Of a DNA stretch of 38,305 nt, positions 24,835 to 33,314 are shown piece after piece. The position numbers were made by a program, and so were the translations under genes. The notes beneath the pieces were generated by a model. That model had not been told where the DNA came from, did no database searches, and saw nothing but the letters and a program-made list of their open reading frames with translations. The DNA comes from CAVURW01 sp963743595 (GTDB lineage: Bacteria > Verrucomicrobiota > Verrucomicrobiia > Methylacidiphilales > UBA1321): assembly GCA_963743595.1 (NCBI GenBank), contig CAVURW010000071.1:1-38305 (forward strand). Direction: 5' to 3'. Position 1 is the first letter of the stretch. Each line of letters opens with the position of its first letter.

Positions 24835-26310
24835 GTGATTTCTCTCCGCTCGATTGCGAAATCGATTCGTCGAACGGTATTTCGATCAGGCCGCGAGCTG
24901 GACCTAAGCTTGCGGCTGAACTTGTGGTACACGGCCTACTTTATTGTAGGCGCGTTGCTGCTTTTTTCGCTCTCGTACCTGCTTTTGGCTCGGGAGCTGG
25001 TCGATAACGATTTGCAGGACATTAAGACGCGATTGGAGACCTACAAGGGTTGGTATGAACAGGGCGGTCGTGAGGGCTTGGCGTCCCATTTTCAGAGTGA
25101 AAACTCGACTGTCAAAAGCTTGACGTACGTGGCGTTAATTGGGCCGAATCGCGAAATCTTCTTCTATAATTTTCCGCAACAGGAGCGGGCGGCCGTTACG
25201 GCACAGGCCAACAAGGTGATCGAGGAACTCCAGGGGAGTAAATCACTCGATGATTGGTTTACGGTGAAGATCGGGCCGAATATGGTTTGGAACATCGCGA
25301 GGGCACAGCTAGGTGATGGCTGTGAGTTAGAGGTGGGAAAGACAGCGGAGAATCGCGAGATCCTGCTGACAGAGTTTCGCCAGACGTTCTTGATCGCGCT
25401 GGTGCCGGTGGTGCTTCTGGGCTTCGGCGTGGGAGCTCTCATCACACACAGCGCGTTGGACCCCATTCGGCGGATCATTTCAGCCGTGAAAACGATTCTA
25501 GAAACGGGCAACCGAAAGGCTCGTGTCGATCGCCCGCATACCGAGGATGAACTGGACGAACTAGTGACGCTGTTCAATGAGATGTTGGATCGAAATGAGC
25601 GGCTGATTCAAGCCATGCGCGATTCATTGGATCACATGGCGCATGACATGCGGACGCCGCTAACGCGATTGCGTGGGGAAGCCGAATTGGCCCTGACCCG
25701 AAATGAGAAGCATCAAATGGCCGAAGCACTGGGTGATGCCATTGAGGAGTCGGATCGATTAAGCAACATGCTCAAGACGATCATGGATATTTCTGAGGCG
25801 GAATCGGGAGCATCCCGGCTCGACATGACGATGTTCCGCCTGGCACCGATGGTGCAGAGTCTCTTAGACCTATACGAAGGCGTGGCGGAGGATCGCGGGA
25901 TCAAAATTGAGATGCGCATTGACCCAATTGGCCTGGTTTACGCGGATCGAAATCGCCTTCAAATGGTGCTCAGCAATCTCTTGGATAACGCGATCAAGTA
26001 TACACCGACAAACTCAAACGGACGCGTGGTGGTGATTGTGGAATTCGGGCCGAAAGCGACACGCATTTTGGTGAAGGACAGCGGTAAAGGAATCAGCATG
26101 GAGGACCTTCCAAGGATTTGGGAACGGCTTTATCGTGGCGACCAAAGCCGAAGCGAGCGCGGGCTGGGGCTCGGCCTGAGTCTTGTGAAGGCGCTGGTGG
26201 AAGCGCAGGGCGGTAAGGTGGCCGCCGAGAGTTTTCCCGGTCAAGGCTCGCTCTTCATCGTCACCTTGCCGAAGAAGGGGCTGAACCCGGTCATCGATCT
26301 CCCAACGTAG
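24835..26310 (+). CDS. Membrane sensor histidine kinase
   Basis: The partner of the preceding regulator, 491 residues, starting with a GTG right after the regulator's TAG. Two membrane segments flank a periplasmic sensor domain: residues about 37-57 (YFIVGALLLFSLSYLLLA) and 184-205. A HAMP-like segment follows (DPIRRIISAVKTILETGN), then the H box DHMAHDMRTPLTRLRGEAEL with phospho-acceptor His270. The ATPase domain has N box NLLDNAIKY, G1 KDSGKGI and G2 RGLGLGLSLV. The order and lengths match CusS/CzcS-type kinases, but no metal-resistance gene is adjacent; the DUF4337 protein with its His-rich tail is the only divergent neighbour. Confidence 0.93.
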   Translation: MISLRSIAKSIRRTVFRSGRELDLSLRLNLWYTAYFIVGALLLFSLSYLLLARELVDNDLQDIKTRLETYKGWYEQGGREGLASHFQSENSTVKSLTYVALIGPNREIFFYNFPQQERAAVTAQANKVIEELQGSKSLDDWFTVKIGPNMVWNIARAQLGDGCELEVGKTAENREILLTEFRQTFLIALVPVVLLGFGVGALITHSALDPIRRIISAVKTILETGNRKARVDRPHTEDELDELVTLFNEMLDRNERLIQAMRDSLDHMAHDMRTPLTRLRGEAELALTRNEKHQMAEALGDAIEESDRLSNMLKTIMDISEAESGASRLDMTMFRLAPMVQSLLDLYEGVAEDRGIKIEMRIDPIGLVYADRNRLQMVLSNLLDNAIKYTPTNSNGRVVVIVEFGPKATRILVKDSGKGISMEDLPRIWERLYRGDQSRSERGLGLGLSLVKALVEAQGGKVAAESFPGQGSLFIVTLPKKGLNPVIDLPT

Positions 26311-26370
26311 TCTGGCTGCTTTTTGTCGAATCTTGTTTTCCGTTAGTCGCGCGGATTGCTAAAATGCGGG

Positions 26371-27378
26371 ATGGAACAATTTCGCATTGCAGTGGTTGGG
26401 GCGACAGGCGCCGTAGGGCAGGAAGTGATTCGTACGCTGGAAGAGCGGAAGCTTCCCGTAGCGGAACTGGTGCCTCTAGCATCGGCACGCAGCGCCGGAA
26501 AGACCGTAAAATTTCACGGTAAAGACATCCCCATTCAGGAGCTCAGTGCTGACGCCTTTACCGGCGTGAAGTACGCCATCTTTAGCGCCGGGGCGACTCG
26601 GTCGCGCGAATTTGCGGCAGCCTGTGCAACCGCTGGCTGCGTGATGATCGATAATTCATCAGCGTTCCGAATGCGCGCAGATGTGCCGCTCGTGGTGCCG
26701 GAGATCAATGCCGCCGATCTGCTGAAACACCGGGGAATCATCTCGGTACCGAATTGCTCGGCGATCATTTTAGGTGTGCCGCTCTGGCCGTTGCATCAGG
26801 TGGCGGGAATCGAGCGCATCATCGTTTCGACTTACCAAAGCGCGAGTGGTGCCGGGGCCGCTGCGATGGCTGAGCTGCAAAATCAGGTGGAGCAATACAC
26901 CAAAGGCGAGCCGATCACCAGGCAGGTGTTTCCCCATCAAATCGCGTTCAATGTCTTTTCTCATAACACGGCGATTGCCGAGAACGGGTTCAATGAAGAA
27001 GAGAATAAGGTCATCGAAGAGACCCGGAAGATTTTCCATGAACCGGATATGAAGATCGTTGCGACGTGCATCCGCGTGCCCGTCTTGCGGGCGCACAGTG
27101 AGTCGATCGTCATTGAAACAAGGCGTGATTTGACACCTGGCGAGGCGCGAGAAATCCTATCGAAAGCACCGGGTGTGTCCCTAGTAGATAACGCATCGGC
27201 AAATCATTTCCCGATGCCACTGGAGGCCAGCGGCCAGCATGACGTGCTAGTGGGGCGTATTCGCAGAGATCCATCGCATCCCCGGAGCCTGGCGCTGTTT
27301 GTTAGCGGCGATCAATTGCTTAAGGGCGCGGCGTGGAACGCGGTGCAGATTCTGGAGCATTTACTAGGGAAGTGCTAA
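26371..27378 (+). CDS. asd: Aspartate-semialdehyde dehydrogenase
   Basis: Catalyses reduction of aspartyl phosphate to aspartate semialdehyde, the common step to lysine, threonine and methionine. 335 residues from ATG 26371; a TTG five codons upstream is rejected. Visible features are the NADP-binding GATGAVGQEV at the N-terminus, the active-site Cys129 in SVPNCSAI, an SASGAGAAAMAEL loop and the His-containing RVPVLRAHSES. The length fits the family. The last 59 bases overlap the convergent hydroxylase gene. No riboswitch was recognised in the 60-base leader. Confidence 0.93.
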   Translation: MEQFRIAVVGATGAVGQEVIRTLEERKLPVAELVPLASARSAGKTVKFHGKDIPIQELSADAFTGVKYAIFSAGATRSREFAAACATAGCVMIDNSSAFRMRADVPLVVPEINAADLLKHRGIISVPNCSAIILGVPLWPLHQVAGIERIIVSTYQSASGAGAAAMAELQNQVEQYTKGEPITRQVFPHQIAFNVFSHNTAIAENGFNEEENKVIEETRKIFHEPDMKIVATCIRVPVLRAHSESIVIETRRDLTPGEAREILSKAPGVSLVDNASANHFPMPLEASGQHDVLVGRIRRDPSHPRSLALFVSGDQLLKGAAWNAVQILEHLLGKC

Positions 27379-28177
27379 CCTCGGGAAACCAAAACGAGAG
27401 CGGGCGTACCAAGACATCCATAACTTGCATATTGGAATCGACCCCATGCAGACCGGTGGGTGGAAATTCGTTCGGTCGCGGTGCGTAATAGGTGCCAAAT
27501 AAGATGTCCAGTACAGGGAAAAACTGGGCGAAATTCTTATTAAGGTGCTCCGGCAAGGCGGAGTGGTGAATTCGATGAAGCTGCGGTCCGCATATAACCG
27601 GGGTCAACCAACCGAGCGACAACCGCAGGTTCGCATGCGTAAAGAAGAGCCAAAGCATCAGCACCAGAGGCAACAGCGCGGCAGCCAGGGGATCGATGCC
27701 GATGAAGTAACGGATCGGCAAGACGATGAGCAGCGCTTGGATGGGCCGCTCAAACCAATAGGTGCGTAGGCTGGTTGTCACGTTCAACTCGGCCTCCGAA
27801 TGGTGCAGCTCATGAATCGCCCACATGAACCGGAACGTATGCTCCGCGCGGTGGTACCAATAGAAGATAAAATCGGTGAGGACGGCGTAGATGAAGATAT
27901 AGAAAGCCGAAACAGCTAGCGCCTGTTTCGGCAACACAGGTGGCGCCGGCAATAGCCACGTGATGAATAGCGTGAAGAGAATCCCGATCAGAATGAGAAG
28001 TGAAGCGTAGACCAGATTACGTAGCCGACCCCAAATGCTCTGGCCCCTTTGCGCCGGCAGCGCGAACTCAAAAATGGTGAAAACGAGATAGAGCATGGTC
28101 ACGAGCGTGAGGTCGACAGCTTCTTTTAGGAAAAGAGAAAGCAGGTTGGCCAGATACCAAGACATGAAGAAGAGCAT
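27320..28177 (-). CDS. Fatty acid hydroxylase/sterol desaturase-family membrane enzyme
   Basis: A di-iron membrane enzyme, about 285 residues from the ATG at 28177 (a GTG two codons earlier is possible). Four hydrophobic segments and the His boxes of the superfamily are seen: HRAEH, HELHH and HRIHH, in the usual order. Family members hydroxylate or desaturate lipid chains or sterols using oxygen; the substrate here is unknown. It converges with asd and its last 20 codons overlap that gene. Its start faces rpmE at a distance of about 80 bases. Confidence 0.85.
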   Translation of the reverse strand: MLFFMSWYLANLLSLFLKEAVDLTLVTMLYLVFTIFEFALPAQRGQSIWGRLRNLVYASLLILIGILFTLFITWLLPAPPVLPKQALAVSAFYIFIYAVLTDFIFYWYHRAEHTFRFMWAIHELHHSEAELNVTTSLRTYWFERPIQALLIVLPIRYFIGIDPLAAALLPLVLMLWLFFTHANLRLSLGWLTPVICGPQLHRIHHSALPEHLNKNFAQFFPVLDILFGTYYAPRPNEFPPTGLHGVDSNMQVMDVLVRPLSFWFPEVSTSLVNAPESAPRSTPRP

Positions 28178-28256
28178 AGACACAAAAACGTTCTTCGCAA
28201 ATAGACTTCAATTCATCCTTGCCTTCGCTTCCTGACATGGTAGAGTTTCCCTTCCC

Positions 28257-28529
28257 ATGAGACCGAACGTTCACCCCAATTACGTGGATTCCCAGATTGT
28301 TTGTGCGTGTGGTACGGTGTACAACACCCGCTCCACAAAGCAGAATATTCGCTTGGGGATTTGCGCGGCATGCCACCCGTTCTTTACGGGCCAACAAAAG
28401 TTTGTTGATACGGCCGGCCGTATCGAGAAGTTTACCCGCCGCTTTGGTACGACCAGGGCCACCGCGCCTGCTCCCGCCGCCGCTGTTGCTGCAAAAGGCG
28501 GTAAGCCCGCTCCTGGCAAGAAGAAATAG
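28257..28529 (+). CDS. rpmE: 50S ribosomal protein L31
   Basis: A component of the large ribosomal subunit that binds near the central protuberance. 90 residues, with the zinc-type motif of four cysteines at 16, 18, 36 and 39 (CAC ... CAAC). The core VDSQIVCACGTVYNTRST is typical. The C-terminal 25 residues are Ala/Pro/Lys-rich, longer than in E. coli L31. The gene starts a conserved rpmE-prfA-prmC block. No clear ribosome binding site was seen. Confidence 0.93.
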   Translation: MRPNVHPNYVDSQIVCACGTVYNTRSTKQNIRLGICAACHPFFTGQQKFVDTAGRIEKFTRRFGTTRATAPAPAAAVAAKGGKPAPGKKK

Positions 28530-28644
28530 CTTCTCCCGCTTAAATTGTGCTTCAGCCTCGGAGTTGATTTTCAACGTCGGGGCTGTTTGAGTTATTGGCG
28601 GATAGGCAGCACGACGCTGCACGTGTGGTAGACTGGAGATTGTT

Positions 28645-29730
28645 ATGGAGCTGAAGCCTTTTTTAGATCGATTCTCGACCAGGTTCCAGGAGCTGGAAGT
28701 GCTTCTTGGAGCACCGGACCTCTATGACGATCAAAAGCGTGCGCAAGATCTCTCTCGCGAACATTCCCGGCTCAAGCAGTCGATCGCTGACGGCGAGCTT
28801 TGGCTGAAATTGCAGAAGAGCGTGGCCGAATCCGAAGAGCTGCTCAAAGCGGGCGATGCTGAAATGGCCGAGATGGCGGAAGAAGAGCTGAAAACCCTTC
28901 GCCCCGCACTGGAAAAAGCAGAACAAAAGGTGCGCTACGCCCTCGTGCCCCCAGACGAGAACGACTCGCGCAATACCATTATCGAAATACGTGCAGGCGT
29001 GGGTGGCGACGAAGCCGGACTCTTTGCCGCTGAACTCTTCCGTATGTACAGCCGTTACGCGGAACGGGTCGGTTGGAAGATCGAGACGCTCGAGCATAGC
29101 CCTTCTGAAAAAGGTGGGCTCAAGGAAGTGATTTTCCAGATCAACGGCACGGACGTGTTTAAGAAACTGCGTTACGAGAGCGGAGTGCACCGGGTTCAAC
29201 GGGTGCCCGCAACCGAAGCGCAAGGCCGCGTCCACACCTCTACAGCCACCGTGGCTGTGTTACCGGAAGCCAAGGAAGTCGACGTAGTGATTAAGCCAGA
29301 CGATATCCGGGTGGAAGTGTGTCGCTCCGGTGGGCCTGGCGGTCAGGGCGTGAATACCACCGACTCAGCAGTCCAGATTTTGCACCATCCCACCGGATTA
29401 ATCGTTCGCTGTCAGGATGGGCGCTCGCAGCTGAAGAATCGCGATAAAGCGATGCAGATTTTACGGACGCGTTTGCTGGAACGGATGCAAAGTGAGGAAG
29501 AGGCGAAGTACGCCGAGCATCGCAAGAGTCAGATCGGTAAAGGGGATCGGAACGAGAAGATTCGCACCTACAATTTCCCTCAGAATCGGCTGACAGATCA
29601 CCGCGTGAATTTCACCTCTTACTCGCTCTCTCTGGTGATGGAGGGTGATCTCGAAGAAATGTTCGATATCCTGGCGGCGAATGCGCTGGACGAGAAGTTT
29701 AAAGATTTGGAAGCGGCCGCGTCCGTATGA
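28645..29730 (+). CDS. prfA: Peptide chain release factor 1
   Basis: Terminates translation at UAA and UAG. 361 residues, the standard length. The GGQ motif (residues 232-234 in GGPGGQGVNTTDSAVQ) that triggers peptidyl-tRNA hydrolysis and the PAT stop-codon recognition motif (QRVPATEAQGRVHTS) are both present; PAT distinguishes RF1 from RF2. A good ribosome binding site (GGAG, 7 bases) precedes the ATG. Overlap of four bases (ATGA) with prmC, which methylates the GGQ glutamine, indicates coupling. Confidence 0.96.
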   Translation: MELKPFLDRFSTRFQELEVLLGAPDLYDDQKRAQDLSREHSRLKQSIADGELWLKLQKSVAESEELLKAGDAEMAEMAEEELKTLRPALEKAEQKVRYALVPPDENDSRNTIIEIRAGVGGDEAGLFAAELFRMYSRYAERVGWKIETLEHSPSEKGGLKEVIFQINGTDVFKKLRYESGVHRVQRVPATEAQGRVHTSTATVAVLPEAKEVDVVIKPDDIRVEVCRSGGPGGQGVNTTDSAVQILHHPTGLIVRCQDGRSQLKNRDKAMQILRTRLLERMQSEEEAKYAEHRKSQIGKGDRNEKIRTYNFPQNRLTDHRVNFTSYSLSLVMEGDLEEMFDILAANALDEKFKDLEAAASV

Positions 29731-30590
29731 CGATAGTCGAGGTCTTCGAGTCCACGACGAAGTATTTTTTAAAACATGGGGTCGCCTCGCCCCGCCTCAC
29801 AATCGAGCTGATGGTCGCGGAAGTGCTGAAGCGGAGTCGCCTGCAGCTCTACATGGAATTCGACCGGGTCTTGACCGATGAACAGTTGACGCAACTGCGC
29901 GGCTGGGTGAAACGACGGGCGGAGGGTGAACCGCTAGAATACGTGCTGGGTGCGACGAGTTTCATGGGCTTGCGTTTGAAAGTGACGCCGGATGTGTTGA
30001 TCCCTCGGCAGGAGACCGAATTGCTGGTCGAGATGGTCCGGGATTTGATGCCGGCTGAGCCACCTGCGCCTCCCGAGCAGCCGCTGCCGGTGCTCGATGT
30101 AGGCACCGGTTCTGGAGCGATTATCTGTGCTCTGGCTAGTGCGCGCGGGCATTTTCCTCTCTACGCCGTCGACGTGAGTTCCGCAGCACTCGAGGTCGCG
30201 CGCGAAAACGCCAAGTCGTTCTGCAACGTCACGTTGCTCGAAAGCGATTTGCTGGCGAATCCCGAGTTGCCCCCCCAGCGATTCCACGTCATCGTCGCGA
30301 ATTTGCCCTACATCCCGAAAGCTGTGATTCCGACGCTCGCTCGCGAGGTACAACGCGAACCCAAGTTGGCTCTCGATGGCGGACCGGAAGGCGTGAGCGT
30401 GATGAAGCGGCTCATTGAACAAAGCGTGGGACGAACGGAGTGGTTGGCCCTGGAATTCGGTGATGGCCAAACAGAAGCCTTGAAAAGCCTTTGCCAAAAA
30501 GCCGGATACCACGTATCTCGGGTGGTGTCCGATCTGACCGGACGGGAACGGCTCCTCTTGGCGCAAATGCAGGAGCGGACTCAACTTTGA
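29727..30590 (+). CDS. prmC: Release factor glutamine methyltransferase PrmC
   Basis: Methylates the glutamine of the GGQ motif of RF1/RF2 using S-adenosylmethionine. 287 residues, usual length. The N-terminal helical domain is followed by the Rossmann fold with VLDVGTGSGAIICALA and an acidic motif II. The catalytic NPPY motif is replaced by NLPY at residues 192-195 (VIVANLPYIPK), a variant seen in some bacteria. It overlaps prfA by four bases, the normal arrangement, so the assignment is secure despite the variant motif. Confidence 0.92.
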   Translation: MTIVEVFESTTKYFLKHGVASPRLTIELMVAEVLKRSRLQLYMEFDRVLTDEQLTQLRGWVKRRAEGEPLEYVLGATSFMGLRLKVTPDVLIPRQETELLVEMVRDLMPAEPPAPPEQPLPVLDVGTGSGAIICALASARGHFPLYAVDVSSAALEVARENAKSFCNVTLLESDLLANPELPPQRFHVIVANLPYIPKAVIPTLAREVQREPKLALDGGPEGVSVMKRLIEQSVGRTEWLALEFGDGQTEALKSLCQKAGYHVSRVVSDLTGRERLLLAQMQERTQL

Positions 30591-30984
30591 TTTATTGCGA
30601 ACGGACGCAGCTCATGCAACTTCCTCACTACCAGCACGCCATCCATTTCGAGACAACGACCCCGCAATGCGACGTGATTAGCGATTATGAACCGCGATTA
30701 AGGCAACATACTCACCATAAACAAGTACCCCATGTCGACCTTGTGGAGACATCAGTAGAAATCAGAACGAGAGCCCACGGATTACCGTTCCTTTGGAACT
30801 CTAGCGCCAGGGGGCGTGTACCTGGCACTTCGGACAGCTTATCAGCCGCCCTCATACCAGGCTGTATTATGGATCGCGCCTTTGGCGCTCAATTGAATCG
30901 ACCTCAACCTGTTCATGAGGAGTTTGTTGAGACATCAGTAGAAATTCAGAACGGGTCGGTTCCTTGTCACCGAGGAGAACGCCA
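30591..30984. other. Gene-free spacer with repeats and hairpins
   Basis: Nearly 400 bases without a convincing gene. An open frame of about 125 codons continues from within prmC but has no bacterial coding features and no start signal. The spacer holds a direct repeat (30746-30769 and 30929-30953), a perfect 6-bp stem GCCAGG/CCTGGC at 30806-30826 and a 5-bp stem GCGCC-TTT-GGCGC at 30876-30888. Confidence 0.6.
30746..30953 (+). repeat. Direct repeat, two copies 183 bp apart
   Basis: GAGACATCAGTAGAAATCAG plus AACG occurs at 30746-30769 and again, with a single inserted T, at 30929-30953. Both copies are preceded by a TTG/TGT-rich stretch. The intervening 160 bases hold two GC-rich hairpins. 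The unit may be a dispersed repeat or the flanks of a small inserted element. Confidence 0.75.
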
Positions 30985-31257
30985 ATGAAACGCCCTGTGC
31001 CTCTTGGTTTTGTCTCATTAGCGTTAGTCGTCTGGCTTACGGTCGGTTGCCAGGTCCCACTAGCCGAGCGAATCAAGAAGGTCCATCCCGGCGACACGCG
31101 AGACCAAGTGATCGCCGCACTCGGGCAACCGAGCAGCATCATCGAAGCGGCCTCCACCACGGATCTCAAAGGAACCGTGCTCATGTACGGTTCCGGCAAA
31201 GACGGTTATCAGGTGGTCTTGATCGATAACAAAGTGTTTGCCGTGAATCCTCAATAG
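30985..31257 (+). CDS. BamE/SmpA-like outer-membrane lipoprotein
   Basis: A 90-residue lipoprotein. The start at ATG 30985 has an ideal ribosome binding site (GAGGAG, 7 bases). The N-terminus has basic residues, a hydrophobic run and a lipobox LTVGC, with Cys20 as the modification site. The mature part (RIKKVHPGDTRDQVIAALGQPS) is the hallmark of the SmpA/OmlA (BamE) fold, a small alpha/beta domain. BamE proper helps assemble outer-membrane proteins; many small BamE-like lipoproteins have unknown tasks. It stands alone. Confidence 0.78.
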   Translation: MKRPVPLGFVSLALVVWLTVGCQVPLAERIKKVHPGDTRDQVIAALGQPSSIIEAASTTDLKGTVLMYGSGKDGYQVVLIDNKVFAVNPQ

Positions 31258-31281
31258 TTAACGAGAGCGCCATTCAGCCGT

Positions 31282-31788
31282 TTACGCAGCCACAAGCATC
31301 GGATGCGACGCAAGCGGAATCCAGCTGTTCGAACGAAGGTCATGGTAGTAATCGCTCAATGCAAGGCGACCCTCATTCACAAGGCTCGGCACAGAATGCG
31401 AACAGACCCGAAACTGCCTGCCGTTCTTCGCGATTGTCAGGTCATCGTCGACTGGCGCGGGAGCGACCGGTAACGGAGCCCGAGGCCGAGCTTGAGGCGG
31501 CTCAACAATCGCGATAGGCATGGTCGGCACAATCCGGGCCACTGGCTGGACTGCGGGCACGGGTCGAGCTACCCCTGCTTGGCGAATCGACTCTGCAACG
31601 CGAGCCACATTTGCGGTATGATCGTTAATTGAAGCTATCATACGATTAGTCATGATGTAGAACATGATGGGGAACGAAGCCCATATTAAGGCCACCGAGA
31701 AAGCAAAAGCATATATGAGAAAAATAACAACAGACTCCGTGGAAGAGTTTCCGTGCAAGCCATACTTAAGCAGTGTATCGAGTTCCAT
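31282..31788 (-). CDS. Single-pass membrane protein, Pro-rich linker
   Basis: 168 residues from the ATG at 31788, chosen because of a strong ribosome binding site (AAGGAG, 9 bases); a longer in-frame start (31848) has none. One membrane segment at about residues 19-43 (VVIFLIYAFAFSVALIWASFPIMFYIM) is followed by a short helical stretch and a Pro/Ala/Arg-rich linker (about 75-115). The C-terminal 45 residues (TIAKNGRQFRVCSHSVPSLV ... SWIPL) resemble the GYF_2/DUF4339 fold in ending with a Trp-Ile-Pro-Leu motif. Function unknown; a protein-interaction role is plausible. Confidence 0.6.
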   Translation of the reverse strand: MELDTLLKYGLHGNSSTESVVIFLIYAFAFSVALIWASFPIMFYIMTNRMIASINDHTANVARVAESIRQAGVARPVPAVQPVARIVPTMPIAIVEPPQARPRAPLPVAPAPVDDDLTIAKNGRQFRVCSHSVPSLVNEGRLALSDYYHDLRSNSWIPLASHPMLVAA

Positions 31789-31834
31789 CAGTTGATTCTC
31801 CTTGTTTAATTTGACGAAGATATTAGATGCGCTT

Positions 31835-31851
31835 ACGTTGATCGTCAACGT
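31835..31851. promoter_or_regulatory. Perfect 7-bp palindrome upstream of 31788 gene
   Basis: ACGTTGA and TCAACGT flank the trinucleotide TCG, a perfect operator-like dyad 47-63 bases before the start of the minus-strand membrane protein. The surrounding 31840-31940 DNA is strikingly AT-rich for this genome, suitable for a promoter region serving both this gene and the divergent TPR gene. No specific regulator can be named. Confidence 0.45.
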
Positions 31852-31976
31852 CGATAAATATTTTATTTGAATGCTTAAATTATAATTTTAGCAATTGTTA
31901 TCTTATATCTAATTTCAAAAATTATTCTTTCAAAATTGAGTTTGTCGGTAGAGGTCAAGTCTGCTGAGCTTCTGGC

Positions 31977-33269
31977 ATGTGGATCGTACGCCAAAAAACG
32001 GAGCCGGTAGCCAGTTCGTGGATCGAGTGGAACAGTGAGCTGCAAGGCATTCAGGGAAAAGTGAAATGGCCCTATCACCTGACGATGTTCACGATCTTTT
32101 GCGAAGAAGAAAACTACTCCACGCCGGATGTGGAAGAGAAGATTTCCGCGTTTCATGCGGAGATGCTGGCGTTGATCGGCGGAGGGTCGCTACAGATGGG
32201 CCGGTGCTGGCATAAGGGGCTGGTGCAACTGGAGTTTCGCGTGGCCGATCCAGAGGCCGCGAACGAGCGTTTGCAATCTTACATTAAGGAATCGAAGAGC
32301 CCGTTCCCGTTCGAGTACCGGATGTTTCCGGATGCGGCCTGGGCCATTCCGAAGAGTTACTGGGACGAGAGTCTGCTGACGCCAGCGGAATCGCCCGATG
32401 TGGATGATCTCGCCGAGGAATTAGCCGAGATCCAGGAGCTCACACCGGAAGAAGAATTGGCAAAAATCGAGAAGGATCTGACTAGCGCGTCGGGTGAAGC
32501 GCGGATTCCCCTGTGGTCGCGTCGTGGCGAGCTGAAGACGACCGCAGGTGATTTGGTGACCGCCGAAGCCGAACTCAAGCAGGGTCTCACCGAGTATCCA
32601 CAGAGCGTGGATCTGCTGCGCATTTACGGGGTCGTACTGATTCGCTTAAAGAAATTTGAGGAAGGTCGCGAGGTCTTTACCAAAGCGATTGCGCTGGATG
32701 AATTTCGTTCCAGCCTTTACTACAACCTGGCCTGTAACGAGGCACTCGCCGGACGGGCGGACGACGCCATTGCGGCGCTGAAGACTTCGCTGATGCTGGA
32801 ACGGTTCCGCGTGATTGATGCCGCGAGTGATCCTGATTTCGAGAGCCTGCGCAGTCGCGCCGATTTCACGAAGATGACCGATCTTTCCCACTTGGGTCTG
32901 GTGATCGGTTCCAGAAATCAGGAAAATCCCCACAGTCACACCCTGCTGGTGGTGATTCCGGCCAATCTCGGTCCCGAAGTGCGCGGTGAGCAGTTCGAAA
33001 CTCCGTTGGGAGCCGTTCTTGGCGAGAAGAATCTCGGATTGGTCTTAGGTGGCAATTCACGGCTGGGTCTAGGCAGCGATGGACTGCATGTGGAGCAAGC
33101 GGTAATCGAAATCGGCACGGACGATGTGGACGGCGCGATGGCGGTGATCCAGGCCTACTTCAAAGAAAAGGGCGCACCGGCAGGCACGCTGCTCTACCCC
33201 AACACACGCGTTGGCGAGCCGCTCGATCCGGGCAAGGGCATCCCTGTTGGCACACCATTACTTTCGTAA
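31977..33269 (+). CDS. DUF695-like and TPR-repeat protein
   Basis: 430 residues in three parts. The N-terminal 130 residues (WPYHLTMFTIFCEEENYSTPDVEEK ... YRMFPDAAW) resemble the DUF695 fold. Residues about 145-290 carry at least three TPR-like helix pairs (LWSRRGELKTTAGDLVTAEAELKQGL; YGVVLIRLKKFEEGREVFTKAI; YYNLACNEALAGRADDAIAALKT), usually protein-binding. The C-terminal 110 residues (HTLLVVIPANLG ... GTLLYPNTRVGEPL) have a conserved-looking Gly-rich region I do not recognise. No signal peptide is seen, so it is probably cytoplasmic. No ribosome binding site is seen before the start. The domain names are inferred from pattern. Confidence 0.6.
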   Translation: MWIVRQKTEPVASSWIEWNSELQGIQGKVKWPYHLTMFTIFCEEENYSTPDVEEKISAFHAEMLALIGGGSLQMGRCWHKGLVQLEFRVADPEAANERLQSYIKESKSPFPFEYRMFPDAAWAIPKSYWDESLLTPAESPDVDDLAEELAEIQELTPEEELAKIEKDLTSASGEARIPLWSRRGELKTTAGDLVTAEAELKQGLTEYPQSVDLLRIYGVVLIRLKKFEEGREVFTKAIALDEFRSSLYYNLACNEALAGRADDAIAALKTSLMLERFRVIDAASDPDFESLRSRADFTKMTDLSHLGLVIGSRNQENPHSHTLLVVIPANLGPEVRGEQFETPLGAVLGEKNLGLVLGGNSRLGLGSDGLHVEQAVIEIGTDDVDGAMAVIQAYFKEKGAPAGTLLYPNTRVGEPLDPGKGIPVGTPLLS

Positions 33270-33314
33270 CCAGGCAACGTGAGGTTAACGGAATCAACCT
33301 CGTAATTTCAGTGT

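Noticed and set aside
30491..30984. 165-codon frame running out of prmC
   Set aside because: It begins inside prmC and has no start signal; the repeated VETSVEI peptide only reflects the DNA direct repeat.
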